Of a stretch of 64,000 nt of DNA, positions 36,612 through 46,368 are shown piece after piece. Source of the stretch: Micromonospora ferruginea (GTDB lineage Bacteria > Actinomycetota > Actinomycetes > Mycobacteriales > Micromonosporaceae); the NCBI RefSeq assembly GCF_013694245.2, contig NZ_CP059322.2, forward strand, positions 120,001 to 184,000, given 5' to 3'. A program made the position numbers and the translations under genes. The notes below the pieces were generated by a model. That model did not search any database. It had not been told where the DNA came from and saw only the letters and a program-made list of their open reading frames with translations. Positions within the stretch are counted from its first letter, which is position 1, and each line of letters begins with the position of its first letter.

Positions 36612-39128
36612 ATGCCGAGCCTGACCCGTGCAGAGGCAACCGCGCGTGGCGCGTCGATCACGGTCGAGTCCTACCAGGTGGACCTCGACCTGACCGGCGA
36701 CGCCGAGCGGTTCCGCTCCACCGCCACCATCCGGTTCCGGGCCACCCCCGGCACCGGGACCTTCGTCGACGTCAAACCCCGCCGACTCCTGCGGGCCCGC
36801 CTCGACGACCGTGACCTCGATCCGGCGACGCTCGCCGACGGGCGGCTGCCGCTCACCGGGCTGGCCGGGACCCACACGCTCACCGTCGAGGCCGAGATGG
36901 CCTACTCCAACACCGGCGAGGGCCTGCACCGCTTCGTCGACCCGGCCGACGGCGAGACCTACCTCTACGCGATGTCCTTCCTGGACGACGGTCCGCGCAT
37001 CTTCGCCGCGTTCGACCAGCCCGACCTGAAGGCCCCGGTGACGCTGACGGTCACCGCGCCGCCGGAGTGGACGGTGGCGGCCAACGGCCGGCTCGCCGAC
37101 CGGCCGGCGCCCGGGCGGTGGGAGTTCGCCCCCACCGCGCCGCTGGCCACCTACTTCGTCTCGCTGGTCGCCGGCCCCTGGCACGTGCTGCGCTCCGAGC
37201 ACGACGGCATCCCGCTCGGCCTCTACTGCCGGCGTTCGCTCGCCCCGCACCTCGACGCCGACGCGGACGAGATCTTCACCGTCACCCGGCAGTGCCTCGA
37301 CCGGTTCCACCAGCTCTTCGCCGAGCGCTATCCGTTCGGCAAGTACGACCAGGCGTTCGTGCCGGAGTTCAACGCGGGCGCGATGGAGAACCCGGGCCTG
37401 GTCACGTTGCGCGACGACTACGTCTTCCGCTCCGCGGTCACCGACTCCCAGCGCGAATACCGGGCCACCGTCATCGCCCACGAGATGGCGCACCAGTGGT
37501 TCGGCGACCTGGTCACCATGCGCTGGTGGGACGACCTCTGGCTCAACGAGTCCTTCGCGGAATACCTGGGCACCCGGGTCACCGCCGAGGCCACCCGGTT
37601 CGACCAGGCGTGGACCACGTTCGCGCTGCGTCGCAAGGCCTGGGGCTACGCGGCCGACCAGCGTCCGTCCACCCACCCGGTGGCCCCGGAGGAGGTCGTC
37701 GACGCCGCGGCCGGCCTGCTCAACTTCGACGGCATCTCCTACGCCAAGGGCGCCGGCGTGCTGCGCCAGCTCGTCGCGTGGCTCGGCGACGACGCGTTCC
37801 TCGCCGGCCTGAACGCGCACTTCGCGAAGCATCGGTTCGGCAACGCCACCCTCGCCGACCTGCTCGACAGTCTGGCCTCGGCCGGCGGCCGTGACCTGGC
37901 CGGCTGGGCCGACGTGTGGCTGCGCCGGGCACAGGTCAACACGCTGCGGGTCCAGACCGCGGTGGACGCCGACGGGCGCTGGACGGAGGTGAGCGTGGTG
38001 CAGACCGCGCCGGACAGCCACCCGGTGCTGCGTCCCCACCGCATCGGGGTGGCTCACCATCCCGCCGACGGCCCGGTGCGCCGGTTCGAGGTCGATCTCG
38101 ACCCGGCCGCCGAGGGCGGTCGCACCTCACTGCCCGAGCTGGTCGGTCAGCCCGCCACCGGCCTGCTGCTGCCCAACGCCGGCGACCTCACCTTCGCCAA
38201 GATCCGGCTCGACCCGGCCTCCGCCGACGCGGTGCCGGCGCTGCTTCCCCGCCTCACCGACCCGCTGGCCCGCGCGCTGCTCTGGGGCGAGGCGCTGGAC
38301 GCCGCCACCGACGGCGAGCGACCCGTCGCCGAGCTGGTCACGCTGATCGCCGCCGCGTTGCCGACCGAGACCGAGGTGATCATCGCCGAGGACGTGCTCG
38401 CGTTGAGCCGCAGCCTCGTCGACCGCTACCTGGACCCGCTGGCCCGGGACGCGGCGCTGCTGCGGATCGCCGGTGCGTGCCAGACGCTGCTGGCGGGCGC
38501 TCCGGCGGGTGGGTCGCTGCAACTCGCCGCGGCCCGTGGGCTGATCGGCGCCACCACGGACACCGGGCTGCTCACCGCCTGGTTGGCCGGCGAGCGGGTG
38601 CCGGAGGGGCTGGCGGTCGACGCCGACCTGCGCTGGGAGCTGCTGCACCGGCTGGTGGTGCTGGGCGGCGCGGGCGAACCGGAGATCGCCGCCGAGTCGG
38701 CCGCCGACCGTAGCGCCACCGGCACCGAGCGGGCGGCCGGCTGCCGCGCGGCGCTGCCTGACGCCGACGCCAAGCGCGTCGCCTGGGAGATCGTCACCAG
38801 CAACACCGAGTTGTCGAACCGGCTGGTGGAGGCCACCGCTGAGGGGTTCTGGCAGCCGGAGCAGGCGGAGCTGACCGCCGAGTACGTCGAGCGGTTCTTC
38901 GCCGACATGCCGGCGACCGCGCGGCTCCGTACCGCCTGGGTGGCGGACCGGGTCGCCGGGTTGGCCTTCCCGCGCTACGCCGTGGCGCAGCCCACCCGGG
39001 AGATGGCCGCGGCGCTGCTGGCGCGCGACGACCTCACGCCGGGGCTGCGCCGGCGGGTCGTCGACCTGGACGACGACCTGCGCCGGGCGCTGGTGGCCCG
39101 GACGGCGGTGGCCGCCGCGGGCGCCTGA
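36612..39128 (+). CDS. pepN: aminopeptidase N (M1 family)
   Basis: 838 aa zinc aminopeptidase that removes N-terminal residues from peptides in the cytoplasm. The substrate-recognition motif is GAMEN at 256-260. Zinc ligands are H290 and H294 (HEMAHQWFGD) and E313 (WLNESFAEYLG). A C-terminal ERAP1-like helical domain follows. The ATG at 36612 has a weak AGGA; CAGGAT (36600-36605) lies 6 nt before the ATG, so it may be leaderless. Divergent from the DUF397 gene. Confidence 0.95.
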   Translation: MPSLTRAEATARGASITVESYQVDLDLTGDAERFRSTATIRFRATPGTGTFVDVKPRRLLRARLDDRDLDPATLADGRLPLTGLAGTHTLTVEAEMAYSNTGEGLHRFVDPADGETYLYAMSFLDDGPRIFAAFDQPDLKAPVTLTVTAPPEWTVAANGRLADRPAPGRWEFAPTAPLATYFVSLVAGPWHVLRSEHDGIPLGLYCRRSLAPHLDADADEIFTVTRQCLDRFHQLFAERYPFGKYDQAFVPEFNAGAMENPGLVTLRDDYVFRSAVTDSQREYRATVIAHEMAHQWFGDLVTMRWWDDLWLNESFAEYLGTRVTAEATRFDQAWTTFALRRKAWGYAADQRPSTHPVAPEEVVDAAAGLLNFDGISYAKGAGVLRQLVAWLGDDAFLAGLNAHFAKHRFGNATLADLLDSLASAGGRDLAGWADVWLRRAQVNTLRVQTAVDADGRWTEVSVVQTAPDSHPVLRPHRIGVAHHPADGPVRRFEVDLDPAAEGGRTSLPELVGQPATGLLLPNAGDLTFAKIRLDPASADAVPALLPRLTDPLARALLWGEALDAATDGERPVAELVTLIAAALPTETEVIIAEDVLALSRSLVDRYLDPLARDAALLRIAGACQTLLAGAPAGGSLQLAAARGLIGATTDTGLLTAWLAGERVPEGLAVDADLRWELLHRLVVLGGAGEPEIAAESAADRSATGTERAAGCRAALPDADAKRVAWEIVTSNTELSNRLVEATAEGFWQPEQAELTAEYVERFFADMPATARLRTAWVADRVAGLAFPRYAVAQPTREMAAALLARDDLTPGLRRRVVDLDDDLRRALVARTAVAAAGA

Positions 39129-39208
39129 CCGGCGACGCGCCGGGTGGGTCAGGCACCCGCCCGGCGCGAGCCCCGGCGACCCCGCCCGAGGGCCACCGTC
39201 GCGCGGCC

Positions 39209-39214
39209 TAGGAT
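39209..39214 (+). promoter_or_regulatory. leaderless -10 box of nadD
   Basis: TAGGAT, then 6 nt, then GTG at 39221; no ribosome binding site. Confidence 0.5.
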
Positions 39215-39220
39215 CGCGGG

Positions 39221-39817
39221 GTGGAGGAAGACATCCGGCGGATCGGCATCATGGGCGGCACGTTCGACCCGATCCACCACGGTCACCTGGTGGCGGCGAG
39301 CGAGGTGGCCGACCGGTTCGGCCTGGACGAGGTGGTCTTCGTGCCGACCGGGCAACCGTGGCAGAAGGCGGACGAACCGGTCAGCCCGGCCGAGGACCGT
39401 TACCTCATGACGGTGATCGCCACCGCCTCCAACCCACGCTTCCAGGTGAGTCGGGTGGACATCGACCGCGGCGGCCCCACCTACACCGTCGACACGCTGC
39501 GTGACCTGCACGCCGAGTACGGCCCGAAGGCGCAACTGTTCTTCATCACCGGCGCGGACGCGCTGGAGCGCATCCTCTCCTGGAAGGACCTGGACGAGGT
39601 CCTCGAACTGGCCCACTTCATCGGCGTGACCCGGCCCGGCTTCGAGCTGTCCGACCAGCACCTCCCGGCCGACTCGGTCAGCCTGGTGCAGGTGCCGGCG
39701 ATGGCCATCTCCTCGACCGACTGCCGCGCCCGGGTGGGCCGGGGGGAGCCGGTCTGGTACCTGGTGCCGGACGGTGTGGTGCAGTACATCGCCAAACGGC
39801 GGCTCTACCAGCGCTGA
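39221..39817 (+). CDS. nadD: nicotinate-nucleotide adenylyltransferase
   Basis: 198 aa. Makes deamido-NAD from nicotinate mononucleotide and ATP in NAD synthesis. [12 protein letters not shown] carries the HIGH-type nucleotidyl-transferase motif, and [10 protein letters not shown] near the C-terminus is the SxTxxR motif. The GTG start is immediately preceded by a leaderless -10. Heads the conserved order nadD-rsfS-phosphatase. Confidence 0.95.
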   Translation: MEEDIRRIGIMGGTFDPIHHGHLVAASEVADRFGLDEVVFVPTGQPWQKADEPVSPAEDRYLMTVIATASNPRFQVSRVDIDRGGPTYTVDTLRDLHAEYGPKAQLFFITGADALERILSWKDLDEVLELAHFIGVTRPGFELSDQHLPADSVSLVQVPAMAISSTDCRARVGRGEPVWYLVPDGVVQYIAKRRLYQR

Positions 39818-39927
39818 TTCCGCCCGTTACGTCCCTGTTCATCCCGGAAACCGACCAGAACTGGCAAGTCGCCGCACCGCCGGGTGTGAGAGGCTTGGAG
39901 GGTCGCACGGATGATCGAAGGAGAACG

Positions 39928-40335
39928 GTGACCACCATTCCCGAGCGCGCGTACGAGCTGGCGATGGCCGCCGCCCAGGCCGCGGCCGACAAGAAGGCGC
40001 AGGACATCGTCGTCATCGACGTCGGTGACCAGCTCGCCATCACCGACGCGTTCCTGGTCGCCTCGGCGCCGAACGAGCGTCAGGTGCTCGCCATCGTCGA
40101 CGCCATCGAGGAGCGCCTGCTGGAGCTGCCGGAGAAGGCCAAGCCGGTCCGCCGCGAAGGCGAGCGGGGCGGTCGCTGGGTGCTGCTCGACTACGTCGAC
40201 ATCGTGGTGCACGTGCAGCACACCGAGGAGCGCGAGTTCTACGCGCTCGACCGGCTCTGGAAGGACTGCCCGCAGATCCCGTTCGTGGATCGCGACCTGG
40301 CCGACTCGGCCGCCGGCACCGCCACCGCCGAATGA
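39928..40335 (+). CDS. rsfS: ribosome silencing factor
   Basis: 135 aa RsfS/Iojap protein that binds L14 and blocks subunit joining under nutrient limitation. Diagnostic blocks: KAQDIVVIDVGDQLAITDAF, LVASAPNERQV and GRWVLLDYVDIVVHVQ. The GTG start has AAGGAG 5 nt upstream (39918-39923); the upstream extension of 14 residues is rejected. Its stop overlaps the next gene as ATGA. Confidence 0.95.
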   Translation: MTTIPERAYELAMAAAQAAADKKAQDIVVIDVGDQLAITDAFLVASAPNERQVLAIVDAIEERLLELPEKAKPVRREGERGGRWVLLDYVDIVVHVQHTEEREFYALDRLWKDCPQIPFVDRDLADSAAGTATAE

Positions 40336-40961
40336 CCCGCCTGATCGTCTGGCGGCACGGCAACACCGACTGGAACGCCGAGAGCCGGGTCCAGGGCCAG
40401 ACCGACGTGCCGCTCAACGACCTCGGCCGGGAGCAGGCCCGCGCCGCCGCGCCGGTGCTGGCCGCGCTGCGCCCCGACGCCATCGTCGCCAGTGACCTGC
40501 GCCGGGCCGCCGACACCGCCGCCGCGCTGGCCGCGCTGACCGGGCTTCCGGTCCGCTCCGACGCCCGGCTGCGCGAGCGGCACTTCGGCCGGTGGCAGGG
40601 CCTGGCCCTGACCGAGGTCGCCGAGCGGTTCCCCGACGACTACGCCCGCTGGCGCGCCGGCGACCCCGACCCCGGCGCCGGCATCGAGAACCTCGACGAC
40701 CTCGGCAGACGGCTCGGCGCCGCGTTCCGCGACGCGGCCGACCTGGCCGCCGGCGGCACCGTGGTGGTGACCACCCACGGCGGTGGCGCCCGGCAGGGCG
40801 TCGGCCACCTGCTCGGCTGGGACCACGCCGTGCTGCGCAGCGTCGGCTCGCTGGCCAACTGCCACTGGACCGAGCTGCGCCACGACGACGTCCGGGGCTG
40901 GCACCTGCGCGCGCACAATGTCGGGCTGATCACCCAGCCGGCGCTCACCGACGCGGTCTGA
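40332..40961 (+). CDS. histidine phosphatase (phosphoglycerate mutase-like)
   Basis: 209 aa. The phosphohistidine motif is RHGNTDWN (H9), with a second catalytic His in TTHGGGARQG. It overlaps rsfS by ATGA. In mycobacteria the gene at this exact position is gpgP, a glucosyl-3-phosphoglycerate phosphatase, but sequence alone cannot decide between that and another phosphatase. Followed by degV after a short gap with its own promoter. Confidence 0.88.
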   Translation: MTRLIVWRHGNTDWNAESRVQGQTDVPLNDLGREQARAAAPVLAALRPDAIVASDLRRAADTAAALAALTGLPVRSDARLRERHFGRWQGLALTEVAERFPDDYARWRAGDPDPGAGIENLDDLGRRLGAAFRDAADLAAGGTVVVTTHGGGARQGVGHLLGWDHAVLRSVGSLANCHWTELRHDDVRGWHLRAHNVGLITQPALTDAV

Positions 40962-40996
40962 GCCCTTCGGCCCCGGCGCGCGGCGGCGACATCGGC

Positions 40997-41002
40997 TAGC
41001 GT
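40997..41002 (+). promoter_or_regulatory. leaderless -10 box of the DegV gene
   Basis: TAGCGT, 7 nt, then ATG at 41010. It supports the ATG over the in-frame GTG at 41001, which overlaps the hexamer. Confidence 0.5.
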
Positions 41003-41009
41003 GCCGGTC

Positions 41010-41861
41010 ATGCCCGTAGCGGTCGTCACCGACTCCACCGCCTACCTGCCCCCCGATCTGGCCCGCGCGCACCGGCTCACCGTCGTCCCACTGACCGTGG
41101 TGCTCAACGGCGCCGAAGGCCTGGAAGGCGTCGAGACCTCCCCGGCGGACGCCACCCTCGCGCTGAGCGCCCGCCGCGTCTCGGTGAGCACGTCCCGCCC
41201 CGCGCCGGAGCAGTTCGCCCAGGTCTACCGCGCGCTGCTCGCCGAGGGCGCCGACGGCGTGGTCTCGGTGCACCTCTCCGCCGAGTTGTCCGGCACCGTC
41301 GAGGCGGCCCGGCTGGCCGCCGGCGAGATCGGCGACGACCGGGTCACCGTCGTGGACAGCCGCTCCTGCGGCATGGGCCTCGGCTTCCCGGCGCTCGCCG
41401 CCGCCGCGGCCGCCGCCGGGGGAGCCGACCTGACCGGGGTACGCGCGGCGGCGCTGGACGCGGTCGACCGGACCACCATCTACTTCTACGTCGACACGCT
41501 GGAGTTCCTGCGCCGGGGCGGCCGGATCAACGCCGCCGAGGCGCTGCTCGGCACCGCGCTCTCGGTCAAGCCGATCATGCACATGCCGGACGGTGCGATC
41601 GTCGTGAAGGACAAGGTCCGCACCGCCAGCCGGGGCGTGGCCCGCCTGGTCGACCTGGCCGTCGAGGCGGCCGGCGACGCCGACGTCGACCTCGCGGTGC
41701 ACCACCTCTCCGCCCCGCAGCGCGCCGAGGCGCTGCTGGCCGCGCTCACCGAGCGGCTGGGCGACCGACTGCACGAGACGTACGTCACCGAGGCCGGCGC
41801 GGTGGTCGCCGCGCACGCCGGCCCCGGACTGGCCTGCGTGGTCGTCCACCGCCGCCGATGA
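41010..41861 (+). CDS. DegV family fatty-acid-binding protein
   Basis: 283 aa. Members bind a single fatty acid; in Firmicutes they act as FakB in exogenous fatty-acid uptake, but a FakA kinase is not visible here. AVVTDSTAYLPPDLA at the N-terminus, VSVHLSAELSGTVEAAR, VDSRSCGMGLGF and YVDTLEFLRRGGRI are diagnostic. The stop overlaps the next gene as ATGA. Confidence 0.92.
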   Translation: MPVAVVTDSTAYLPPDLARAHRLTVVPLTVVLNGAEGLEGVETSPADATLALSARRVSVSTSRPAPEQFAQVYRALLAEGADGVVSVHLSAELSGTVEAARLAAGEIGDDRVTVVDSRSCGMGLGFPALAAAAAAAGGADLTGVRAAALDAVDRTTIYFYVDTLEFLRRGGRINAAEALLGTALSVKPIMHMPDGAIVVKDKVRTASRGVARLVDLAVEAAGDADVDLAVHHLSAPQRAEALLAALTERLGDRLHETYVTEAGAVVAAHAGPGLACVVVHRRR

Positions 41862-42634
41862 GCGCCCGGTCGTACGTCGTCACCGGCGGCGGGCGTGGGG
41901 TCGGGCGGGCGATCGTGGAACGGCTGGCCGCCGACGGCGGGACCGTGGTGGTCGTCGAGCGGGACGCCGGCGCGACGGACTGGCTGGCCGGGCACCCGGC
42001 CGCCGACCGGCTGCACGCCGTCACCGGGGACGCCGCCGACGAGACGGTCACCGCCGACGCCGCCGACCGCGCCGAGGCGCACGGCCCGCTGGCCGGCTGG
42101 GTGAACAACGCCGCCGTCTTCCGCGACGCCGACCTGCACCGCGAGTCCGCGACCGAGGTGTTCGACCTGATCGCGGCCAACCTGCGCCCCGCCGTGGTCG
42201 GCGCCGGCACCGCCGTACGCCGGTTCCTGGCCGCCGATGCCGGTGGCGCGATCGTCAACGTCTCCTCCCACCAGGCCCGCCGGGCGGTGCCCGGCGCCCT
42301 GCCGTACGCGACCGCGAAGGCCGCGGTGGAGGGGCTGACCCGGGCGCTGGCGGTCGACTACGGTCCGCGCGGGATCCGCACCAACACGGTCGCGCTCGGC
42401 TCGATCCACACCGAGCGGCACACCGCCTTCCTCGCCGGGTTGGACCCAGCCGGGGTGGCGCACGTCGAGTCGGAGCTGGCCCGCCTGCACCCGGTGGGCC
42501 GGATGGGGCGCACCGGAGAGGTGGCCGAGGTGGTCGCGTTCCTGCTGTCGCCGGCGGCCTCGTTCGTCAACGGGGTGACGCTGCCGGTCGACGGGGGCCG
42601 GGCCGCGCTCGGCCTCGACCCCGAGGCGCGCTGA
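41858..42634 (+). CDS. short-chain dehydrogenase/reductase
   Basis: 258 aa classical SDR. The cofactor motif is TGGGRGVG, the structural motif NNAA, and the catalytic set S (NVSSHQ), Y and K (PYATAKAAVEG). The DGG-type C-terminus (LPVDGGRAALGL) is usual. It is coupled to degV by an ATGA overlap, so the two probably act together, perhaps in acyl metabolism (inference). Substrate unknown. Confidence 0.9.
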   Translation: MSARSYVVTGGGRGVGRAIVERLAADGGTVVVVERDAGATDWLAGHPAADRLHAVTGDAADETVTADAADRAEAHGPLAGWVNNAAVFRDADLHRESATEVFDLIAANLRPAVVGAGTAVRRFLAADAGGAIVNVSSHQARRAVPGALPYATAKAAVEGLTRALAVDYGPRGIRTNTVALGSIHTERHTAFLAGLDPAGVAHVESELARLHPVGRMGRTGEVAEVVAFLLSPAASFVNGVTLPVDGGRAALGLDPEAR

Positions 42635-42821
42635 TCCCTGGCGTGCCTATCCCGCTCGAACCACCCGCGTCGGGCGGCGGAGGTCGGGGCCGGGAGTCTG
42701 GAGGCGCCAGCGTTGCCGACAGACCTGAGTCGTCCTCGACATCACGTTTCCTGGCCAGTCCCGATCGGACCGGCGCGCCTTCGACGCCGCCGGCCAGCAC
42801 ATCGGCGGCTTGATCAGGCGG

Positions 42822-42847
42822 CTGTCCACAAGCGCCACTTGTCCACA
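42822..42847 (+). promoter_or_regulatory. two DnaA-box-like sites upstream of comEA
   Basis: ctgtccaca (42822-42830, 8 of 9) and ttgtccaca (42839-42847, exact match to the actinobacterial DnaA box TTGTCCACA), same orientation, starts 17 bp apart. They lie 56 bp before the comEA start. A regulatory or titration role is possible. Confidence 0.45.
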
Positions 42848-42888
42848 GGCGAGGGTCCGTGGGACCACCGTCGGCCCGCCGTCGCCGC

Positions 42889-42894
42889 TAGCGT
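42889..42894 (+). promoter_or_regulatory. leaderless -10 box of comEA
   Basis: TAGCGT, 8 nt, then GTG at 42903; no ribosome binding site. Confidence 0.45.
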
Positions 42895-42902
42895 CCCGAG
42901 CC

Positions 42903-43862
42903 GTGTCAGACGACGAGGAGACGACGGTACGGCGGCGGCTCACCCGGCTTTTCGCGCCAGCACCGGGCGAGGCTGCCGATGCCGCCGTAGGCATCGCGCC
43001 ACATGCCGTCCGAGCGGCGGCGCCGGAGCCGGCGTACCCGTTCGTCGAGCTGCGCCGCTCCGGACCGCGGCGTGACCATCCGGAGCCCGACCAGGCGCCG
43101 GTGCCGCTGTTCGGCGCATCCCTGGTGAGCGATGCCGACGGGCCCGCGGAGAGCCCGGACCCGGAGCCCGGGAGAGGGCTGGCGTCTCGGCTGCCCGGAC
43201 CGGGCGCGTTCGACCCGGGTCGGCGCGGGGTCCGCGCCCTCGCCGCCGTGGCCGCGCTCGTCGTGCTGGTGGCCGCCGTCTGGGCGTGGCGCTCCCGCCC
43301 GACCGCCGAACCCGTCCGCCCGATCGCTCCGGCCGGGGAAGCGTCGGCCGGAGAAGCGTCGGCCGGGGAGGCGACGCCGGTGGCTGGCGGGGCGGCGGCG
43401 CCGGCCGGGTCGTCCGGTCAGGTGGTCGTCGCGGTCGCCGGCAAGGTCCGCCGTCCGGGGCTGGTGCGATTGCCCGCCGGCGCGCGGCTGGCCGACGCCG
43501 TGGCGGCCGCCGGCGGCGCGTTGCCCGGGGTGGACGTGGCGCTGCTCAACCCCGCCCGCAAGGTCACCGACGGCGAGCTGATCCTGGTCGGCGTCACCGC
43601 CCCGCCGGGGCAGCCCGCGCCCGGCGGTGGTGCGCCCGGCCCGGCGGCGGGCGGCGGGGCGGCGCCGGCCGGGCCGGTCAATCTGAACACCGCGACGCTG
43701 GCCCAGCTCGACGGTCTGCCCGGCGTCGGCCCGGTGCTCGCCCAGCGCATCCTCGACCATCGGGAGCAGCACGGCGGCTTCCGGTCCGTCTCCGACCTGC
43801 GGCAGGTCGAGGGCATCGGCGACGCCCGCTACGAGCAGCTCAAGGAACTGGTGACGGTGTGA
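42903..43862 (+). CDS. comEA: ComEA family DNA-binding competence protein
   Basis: 319 aa. A cytoplasmic N-terminus of about 110 aa precedes one membrane helix (VRALAAVAALVVLVAAVWAW) and a SLBB domain (VVVAVAGKVRRPGLVRLP). A Pro/Gly/Ala linker and a C-terminal helix-hairpin-helix pair (VNLNTATLAQLDGLPGVGPV through DARYEQLKELV) bind double-stranded DNA. It is predicted to capture DNA at the cell surface for ComEC. The stop overlaps the comEC start (GTGTGA). Order comEA-comEC-holA-rpsT is conserved in actinobacteria. Confidence 0.92.
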   Translation: MSDDEETTVRRRLTRLFAPAPGEAADAAVGIAPHAVRAAAPEPAYPFVELRRSGPRRDHPEPDQAPVPLFGASLVSDADGPAESPDPEPGRGLASRLPGPGAFDPGRRGVRALAAVAALVVLVAAVWAWRSRPTAEPVRPIAPAGEASAGEASAGEATPVAGGAAAPAGSSGQVVVAVAGKVRRPGLVRLPAGARLADAVAAAGGALPGVDVALLNPARKVTDGELILVGVTAPPGQPAPGGGAPGPAAGGGAAPAGPVNLNTATLAQLDGLPGVGPVLAQRILDHREQHGGFRSVSDLRQVEGIGDARYEQLKELVTV

Positions 43863-46224
43863 GCGTCGACGGGTCGGACGCGCGACCGGACCTGCGGCTG
43901 GCCGGGTTCGCGGTGGCGGTCTGGCTGGCCGCGCTGGCCGGGCTGCACCTCTCCGTCGTGGCGACCGCTTGGCTGGCCGCCGTCGCCGCCGTGCTCGCGC
44001 TGGTCGCGGGGCTACGCCTGCGCCGGGAGCGCCCCGCGCCGATCCGCCGCCACGGCTGGCTCGTCGTGGCCGTCCTGCTCGGCGTGCTCTGCGGAGCGGC
44101 GGCGACCGGGGCCCGGCTCGCGGTCCGCGACGCCGCTCCGGTCCGCGCGCTCGTCGCCGAGCACGCGATGGTCACCGCCGAGCTGGTGGTCCGCGACGAC
44201 CCCCGCCGGGTGCGCGGCTCACCCGGCCGCCCGGCGCCGCTGCTGATCCGGGTCGACCTGGTCCGCCTCACCGGCCCCGACGACGGCCGGGTCACCGGCC
44301 CGGTACGCGGTCTGGTGCTCGCCACCGACCCCGGCTGGCAGGGGCTGCTGCCGGGGCAGCGGGTCACCGCCCGGGGCCGGCTCGCCGAGCCGCGCGGCGG
44401 CGATCTCACCGCAGCGGTGCTCTCGGCCACCGGGGCGCCCGTCCGGCACGGCGTCCCGTCGTGGGCGCAACGCGCGGCCGGCGCGCTGCGGGCCGGGCTG
44501 CAACGGGCCTGCGAACCGCTGCCCGACGCCCCGGGCGGGTTGCTGCCCGGCCTGGTGGTGGGCGACACCAGCCGGCTGCTGCCCGAGGTGGAGGAGGACT
44601 TCCGGGCCACCGGGATGACGCACCTCAACGCGGTGTCCGGTTCCAACGTGGCGATCGTCGTGGGGGCGGTGCTGCTGCTGGCCCGCTGGGCGCGCGCCGG
44701 CCCGCGTACCGCGGTGGCGCTCTGCGGGCTGGCCCTGGTCGGCTTCGTCGTCCTGGTGCGGCCGTCGCCGAGCGTGGTGCGGGCCGCGGCGATGGGCGCG
44801 ATCGGGCTCGCCGCGCTGGCCACCGGGCGGCCCCGGGCCGCACTGCCCGCGCTGGCCGCCGCGGTCGCCGTCCTGGTGCTGCTGGACCCGGACCTGGCCG
44901 GGGATCCGGGTTTCGCGCTGTCGGTCTGCGCCACCGGCGGGTTGCTGCTGCTCGCGCCCGGGTGGCGGGACGCGTTGCGTCGTCGGGGCGTACCGCCGGG
45001 GCTGGCGGAGGCGCTGGCGGTGCCGGCCGCCGCGCAGCTCGCGTGCGGCCCGGTGATCGCCGGGCTGTCGGCGACCGTCAGCCTGGTGGCGGTGCCGGCG
45101 AACCTGCTGGTGGTGCCGGCCGTCGCGCCGGCCACGGTGCTGGGCGTGCTGGCCGCCGTGCTGTCGCCGGTGTGGCCGGGTGGTGCCGAGTTCCTCGCCT
45201 GGCTGGCGAGCTGGCCGGCACGCTGGCTGGTGACGGTGGCGTCACACGGGGCGGGGCTGCCGGCCGGGAACGCGCCGTGGGTGGGTGGGGTGGCCGGCGC
45301 GCTGCTGCTGGCGGCCGTGAGCGTGGCGCTGCTGCTGGCCGCCCGGCGGCGTCGGGCCCGGCGGGTGGTCGCGGTCGTCGTGGTGGCCGTGGTGCTGGGC
45401 GCGGTGCCGATCCGGTTGCTGGCCTCCGGGTGGCCGCCGCGTGGGTGGGTGGTGGTGGCGTGCGCGGTGGGGCAGGGCGACGCGGTGGTGCTGCCGGTCG
45501 CCGCCGGGCGGGCCGTGGTGGTCGACGCCGGACCGGAGCCGTCCGCCGTGGACGGCTGCCTGCGGCGGCTGCGGGTACGCGAGGTGTCGCTGCTGGTGGT
45601 CAGCCACTTCCACGCCGACCACGTGGGCGGGGTGGCCGGGGTGTTCCGGGGCGGCGGGTGCACGCGGTGGCGGGCCCGCCCTGGTCCGAGCCGCCCTACG
45701 GGGTGGCCCAGGTGCGCGAGGCGGCCCGCGGTGGGGGCGCTCGTCTCGATCCGGTTCCGGTGGGCTGGCGCTGGCGGGCCGGCGCGGTCGAGCTGGTCGC
45801 GCTCGGGCCGCCGTACCCGCTGCGGGGCAGCCGCTCCGACCCGAACAACAACTCGCTGGTGCTGACCGCCACCGTGGCCGGGGTGCGGGTCCTGCTGGCC
45901 GGGGACGCCGAGACCGAGGAGCAGCGGGCGCTGCGGGAGACGGTGCCGGCCGCCGCGATCCGGGTGGACGTGCTGAAGGTGGCGCACCACGGGTCGGCGT
46001 ACCAGGATCCGGACTTCCTCGCCGCGGTCCGCCCGGCGGTCGCGCTGGTCTGTGTCGGCGTGGACAACGACTACGGGCACCCCAACCCCGGCCTGCTGGG
46101 CCGGCTGACCAGGGCCGGGGCGCGGGTGATGCGGACCGACACCGACGGCGACGTGGCCGTGGTGCGCGCCGGTGCCGGCCTGGCGGTGGTGGCACGGGGC
46201 GTCGGGCCGGGGCGGTCGCGGTGA
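43859..46224 (+). pseudogene. comEC: ComEC DNA-uptake channel, frameshifted
   Basis: About 788 aa if one base is restored. The first frame (43859 to about 45650) has N-terminal membrane helices, a DUF4131-like soluble part, the ComEC/Rec2 competence domain (HLNAVSGSNVAIVVG, many helices) and the start of a metallo-beta-lactamase domain (VVSHFHADHVGG). The second frame continues from about 45655 to 46224 with NNNSLVLTA, LLAGDAE and LKVAHHGSAYQDPDFL. Adding one G to gggg at 45648-45651 joins them (VFRGRRVHAVAG). Because the VOC gene shows the same kind of break, a sequencing undercount is likely. If real, DNA uptake would be impaired. Confidence 0.88.
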
Positions 46225-46368
46225 GTGCGCCGGAGCGGATCGGGGATCTTGTTGGCATAGGTGTCGCATCAAGGCAAATGTCTGGATTTGCGTTGAGTGC
46301 GGGCTGTGCCGTCACAGTCCCCGATGAGCAGGCACGAACCGGTCGGAGTGCGTGCGAGTATGGGCGAC

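Noticed and set aside
42822-42847. Replication origin at the DnaA boxes
   Set aside because: Only two boxes, no dnaA/dnaN/gyrB neighbours and no AT-rich unwinding element; more likely regulatory or chance.
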